Shown here: positions 61,037-64,000 of the stretch, in pieces | Layout of the letters: every line of letters starts with the position of its first letter | Numbering within the stretch: position 1 is the stretch's first letter | DNA from: Arhodomonas aquaeolei DSM 8974 | Lineage (GTDB): Bacteria; Pseudomonadota; Gammaproteobacteria; Nitrococcales; Nitrococcaceae | NCBI RefSeq assembly: GCF_000374645.1 | Contig: NZ_KB894803.1 | Span: 62,001-126,000, forward strand | Direction of reading: 5' to 3' | DNA: 64,000 nucleotides | Notes under the pieces: model-generated | Told to the model about the DNA's origin: nothing | Seen by the model: the letters and a program-made list of their open reading frames with translations, nothing else | Database searches by the model: none | Made by a program: the position numbers and the translations under genes

Positions 61037-62274
61037 GGCAGCAGACCTCCGCTGTCCTCGTTGACTGCGGATTCGAAGCGGTGCCGGGCGTCACCGGCAT
61101 CGTCGAAGCCGATCCCGTTGCAGCTGGCCACGCCGCCGAGGCCGATCCGCGCGATCAGCTCCCGGCCCCGGCGCGGGTCGTCCGGGTCGGCCGCGGCGTC
61201 CTCGAACTTGACCTGCTCGGCGAAGCGGATGGCGTTGCAGATGTTCTCCTCCGCGGTGGCCACCTTGTCCACGGCTAGGCCCACCTGGACGGAGGCGGCC
61301 GCGACCTGGGCGGCGGCCGCACCGATGCCGACCACCGCGGCGGCGATGGGTGCCGACAGCGAGCCCTTGCTGGTGGCGGCCAGGGCGATGGCGCTGGCGG
61401 AGGTGCCGATGGCGTTGGCGAGACTGACGCCGGCGATGGCGACCCGCACACCGGCCATGATCTCGTTGCCCCGGCGTACGTGCAGGGCGAGGTCGCGGAA
61501 ACGCAGGTACATGCCGGCGTCGATGCGTACCGGCGCGCTGCCGGCCTTGTTGTGTCCCTCGTATCCCGCCACCCGGTCGAGATCGTAGGCGGCAAAGGCC
61601 GCCCGGGCGGCGATGTTCGAGCGCGCGAGCCGCCGCGTGCAGCCGAGCTTTCCGGCCAGCTCCGCGGGTCCCACGGCGATCACACGGTCGTCGTTGTCGC
61701 CGTCGCGGCGCTGTCCGGGCAGCTCGAAGCCGGCGGCGGCGTTGAGTCCCTGGTACCGGCCGTCGTCCCCCGGGTGTGCGAGGGCATAGGCGGCGACCGT
61801 GTCGTGGGCGCCGATGGTCAGGCCGCTGTCCGGGGCCCGGTCGAGCAGGTTGCGGCAGAAGTCGAGCCCGTTGACCGGGTCATCGTGGGTGCGGGGCAGC
61901 TCCGGGGTGTAAGCGGTGGCGGCGGGCAGCGCCGTGAGGTCGCTGCCCCCGGTGTCGGCGCCGTAGCGCACCGGTGCGTCCGGTGGGTCGACGCCCAGGC
62001 TCTGCCACGGGACGCGGCCGATGGCGTCCCCGCCGCAGTCCTCGGCGCCGTCGCCGTCGCTGTCCGGGCACGGCAGGCGGTGACGGCGCAGGACGAACCC
62101 TTCCACGGCGCTCTGCAGCCCCGCGAGCCGGGAGGCGGCGCGGTCGCCGCCGGTGCTGGCCTCGAGCGCCAGCGGCACCAGCCGCCAGGCGGCGACGGCG
62201 ATCGTGCCGAGCACTACCAGCACGACCGCGAGCTCGATCAGGGAGAAGCCGCGCGCCGGTGTCACGCGTGTCAT
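61033..62274 (-). CDS. pseudopilin paralog with RLPCPD motif and Ala-rich segment
   Basis: This 413-residue protein starts MTRVTPARG9/FSLIELAVVLVVLG, a canonical prepilin site. It carries HRLPCPDSDGDGAEDC (residues 65-80), VPWQSLG and VRYGADTGG, then DDRVIAVGP...GC, and an Ala-rich nearly uncharged segment (273-342). A tail with further cysteines follows (ENICNAIRF, GVASCNGIGF). It is clearly a paralog of the 59891-61036 gene. ATG 62274 overlaps the stop of the coiled-coil gene (ATGA), and its own end overlaps the next gene by 4 bp, so three genes are translationally chained. Confidence 0.82.
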   Translation of the reverse strand: MTRVTPARGFSLIELAVVLVVLGTIAVAAWRLVPLALEASTGGDRAASRLAGLQSAVEGFVLRRHRLPCPDSDGDGAEDCGGDAIGRVPWQSLGVDPPDAPVRYGADTGGSDLTALPAATAYTPELPRTHDDPVNGLDFCRNLLDRAPDSGLTIGAHDTVAAYALAHPGDDGRYQGLNAAAGFELPGQRRDGDNDDRVIAVGPAELAGKLGCTRRLARSNIAARAAFAAYDLDRVAGYEGHNKAGSAPVRIDAGMYLRFRDLALHVRRGNEIMAGVRVAIAGVSLANAIGTSASAIALAATSKGSLSAPIAAAVVGIGAAAAQVAAASVQVGLAVDKVATAEENICNAIRFAEQVKFEDAAADPDDPRRGRELIARIGLGGVASCNGIGFDDAGDARHRFESAVNEDSGGLLP

Positions 62275-64000
62275 AGGCTGCCCCCCTTCTCGTCGGAGCG
62301 CTCGAGGATCTCCCCGGTCCGGTCCCAGAGTACCGGCGGCTCGCCGGACGGCTCCTCGGTCGAGGGGTCGCTGAACTCGTCCAGTGCGCGCTGGGCCTGG
62401 TCCCGCGATTCGCGGGCGTTCTCCACGCCGTCGCGGGCGAGGCGCCATTCGCGGTCGGCGATGAAGCACGCCTCGAAATCGGAGTCGGCATCGTCCGGCT
62501 GGTCTCCGGGTCGCTCGGCCTTGGCCTGGAAATAGTCGTCGATCGCGTCCTCCATCTCGTCAGTCCTGTCGACGGTGCGCGTCTTCGTCTCCGTGTGGCA
62601 TTCCTGCTCGCCGTCCGCGTTGGTCTCGCAGACCTCGACCTCTTCCTCGTAGGTGCCCTGTGCCGCGTCGATCACCTCCTGGCGCTGGTCCTCGAACGCC
62701 TCCTTCGTGCGCTCGGTTTCGGACTCCGCCTGGTCGATGCGCGCCTCGAGCTCGTCGATGTCCGGGTCGATCCTTATCTTCTGCTCGAACAGCGAGCGCC
62801 GGCTCTCCTCGAGCTCGTCGAGGCGGTTGTTGAGCTGCTGGCGCCGGTCCGGGTCGTCGACCGTTTCCCCGTTCGTGCAGCTTGCGTCGTCGCGCTCGCC
62901 GAGCAGGCACTCGACATTCGCGATCTCGGCGTCGATGTCGTCGATGGAGCTCTCTATGCTCTCCAGCTGCTCGTCGCTGGACTGCCCGGAGGTGGTGCTG
63001 CCGAGGTCGTCGAGGGTCTCCTGCAGCGTCTGCCGCTCCTCGAGCAGGCGCTGGCCCTCCTCGGTGTCCGCCGGGTCCCCGGGGAGCCCGTCGATCCGCT
63101 CGTTGACCTCGTCGATGCGGCTCTCCAGCTCGGCTTCGACCTCGTCGCGCGCCGAGCCGAGGGCGTCGTCGGCCCCGCCGGCGTCGTCGCCGAAGTCCTC
63201 GTCGCGTTCGGCACGGTCGCGGTCGTCGATCGCCTGCTCGAGTGCCTGCTGCGCCTCGAGGTTGTCCGCGGCATCGCCGCGCAGCTCGTCGACCAGGTCG
63301 ACGTCCGCATCGGTGTCGTCGGCCTTGTTGCTGACCTCGTTCATGATCGAGCGCATCTCGTCGTCGAGGAACGCGTCCAGGCCCCAGCCCCAGTTGTCGT
63401 AGTAATTGCGGCACTGCCCGGCGTCGCCGCAGCGGCAGGCGTCCTGGCGCTCGTCGAAGGCCTCGTCGAGCTCCTCCTCGCGTTCGTCGAGCTCGTCCTG
63501 GGCCTGGTCACGGGCCTCGATCAGCTGGTCGTTCACCTCGTCCAGGCCGACCAGGCTGTCAATGTCGATGCCGCCACCGTTGCCGAGACCGGTGTCCACT
63601 TCGTCGAGTTCCACGCCCATCTGCACGGCGACGGTCAGGTTCGTGATCAGAGCCCCGAGGTTGAGGCCGTAGGCGGCGACGTTGGCGATGATCGCCGCCG
63701 AGCTCGCGCCCACCGCCACCCCGGCCGCAGCGGTCCACGCCGCCGCGTGCGGTATCTCGGCGCAGCCGACGATGACCACGCAGGTGCTGATGGCGGCGCT
63801 CAGCGCGGCCGATGCCGCGGACAGCTCGGTGATGGATGTGCCGAGGGTGCCGCCGGCGATCACCGCCTTGGTCCCGGCGATGGCCATCTTCACCGCGTTC
63901 ACTGCGGCGGCGACGCTGGAGCTCCCGATGAGCCATTCCTGTTGGGAATGGACCTCGTCCACGGCGGAGACGCCCAGCGACAGCCCCTCTAGGGAGAGGA
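62271..64000 (-). CDS. Ala-rich segment plus long acidic coiled-coil protein, 5' end beyond window
   Basis: At least 575 residues are visible and the frame is open to the window edge, so the true start lies outside (a GTG at 63962 is possible but would begin in mid-domain). The visible N-terminal about 130 residues are Ala-rich and hydrophobic (AAVNAVKMAIAG, SAASAALSAAIS, ASSAAIIANVAAYG), resembling the tail segment of the two pseudopilins. The next about 440 residues are strongly acidic coiled coil rich in D/E/Q/R (DEREEELDEAFDERQ, EERQTLQETLDDLG), with scattered cysteine pairs (CRCGDAGQC, CETNADGEQEC). No known domain is recognised. It may be a fourth pilin-like protein whose pilin start lies upstream. 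Confidence 0.75.
   Translation of the reverse strand, partial: LSLEGLSLGVSAVDEVHSQQEWLIGSSSVAAAVNAVKMAIAGTKAVIAGGTLGTSITELSAASAALSAAISTCVVIVGCAEIPHAAAWTAAAGVAVGASSAAIIANVAAYGLNLGALITNLTVAVQMGVELDEVDTGLGNGGGIDIDSLVGLDEVNDQLIEARDQAQDELDEREEELDEAFDERQDACRCGDAGQCRNYYDNWGWGLDAFLDDEMRSIMNEVSNKADDTDADVDLVDELRGDAADNLEAQQALEQAIDDRDRAERDEDFGDDAGGADDALGSARDEVEAELESRIDEVNERIDGLPGDPADTEEGQRLLEERQTLQETLDDLGSTTSGQSSDEQLESIESSIDDIDAEIANVECLLGERDDASCTNGETVDDPDRRQQLNNRLDELEESRRSLFEQKIRIDPDIDELEARIDQAESETERTKEAFEDQRQEVIDAAQGTYEEEVEVCETNADGEQECHTETKTRTVDRTDEMEDAIDDYFQAKAERPGDQPDDADSDFEACFIADREWRLARDGVENARESRDQAQRALDEFSDPSTEEPSGEPPVLWDRTGEILERSDEKGGSL

Overview
The window is about 64 kb of very GC-rich DNA, densely packed with genes. 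The gene content points to a gammaproteobacterium: polA, DUF2782, engB, cytochrome c4 and dsbA lie together, followed by a long ccm operon for cytochrome c maturation, OxyR with the usual cysteine pair, a CcmABCDEFGHI-type system and a YdiJ-type dehydrogenase. The base composition and gene set resemble Ectothiorhodospiraceae-like (Chromatiales) halophiles, but that placement is inference. No tRNA, rRNA, CRISPR array, prophage or transposase gene was seen.

Layout. 1-7.9 kb: 5-oxoproline genes (biotin carboxylase, cut by the window edge, and pxpA), then a GABA/beta-alanine block (XRE-cupin regulator, BauB-like cupin, gabT, gabD and a divergent MocR/GabR-type regulator). 7.9-16.1 kb: signalling, with a soluble two-PAS chemotaxis transducer, a bacteriophytochrome-GGDEF gene broken by a frameshift and coupled to a membrane EAL protein, and a divergent MASE1 histidine kinase with a FixJ-like regulator. 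16.2-19.4 kb: oxyR and uvrD. 19.6-24.3 kb: a BMP-family (nucleoside-type) ABC importer. 24.8-27.9 kb: a TakP-type TRAP importer for 2-oxoacids.

28-36 kb is the housekeeping block DUF2782, LOG protein, polA, engB, cytochrome c4, dsbA and an exo/endonuclease-fold protein. The 865-bp gap between polA and engB is the place where Spot 42 or ErsA sits in other gammaproteobacteria. It holds a strong terminator preceded by hairpins, then structured repeats. 36-45 kb holds ccmCDEFGHI in a fully overlapping operon, a REPIN, a LysR/EamA pair, and ccmAB on the opposite strand, so the ccm locus is split. A highly structured segment with a minus-strand terminator lies just before ccmC.

45.6-48.4 kb encodes an autotransporter. 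48.5-57.6 kb is one long minus-strand catabolic operon (YdiJ-like FAD/Fe-S dehydrogenase, TRAP P-Q-M, FadR-type GntR regulator, lactonase-like amidohydrolase, two SDRs) headed by a perfect FadR-type operator. A divergent D-amino-acid dehydrogenase-like gene follows. 59.1-64 kb is a minus-strand cluster of three unusual pseudopilins and a partial fourth protein that joins the same Ala-rich segment to a long acidic coiled coil. This cluster is the best candidate for an undescribed system.

A recurring design is a perfect 10-bp GC hairpin, mostly with a 5-nt loop and no U-tract, placed 7-11 nt after the stop codon of all three complete periplasmic binding-protein genes.
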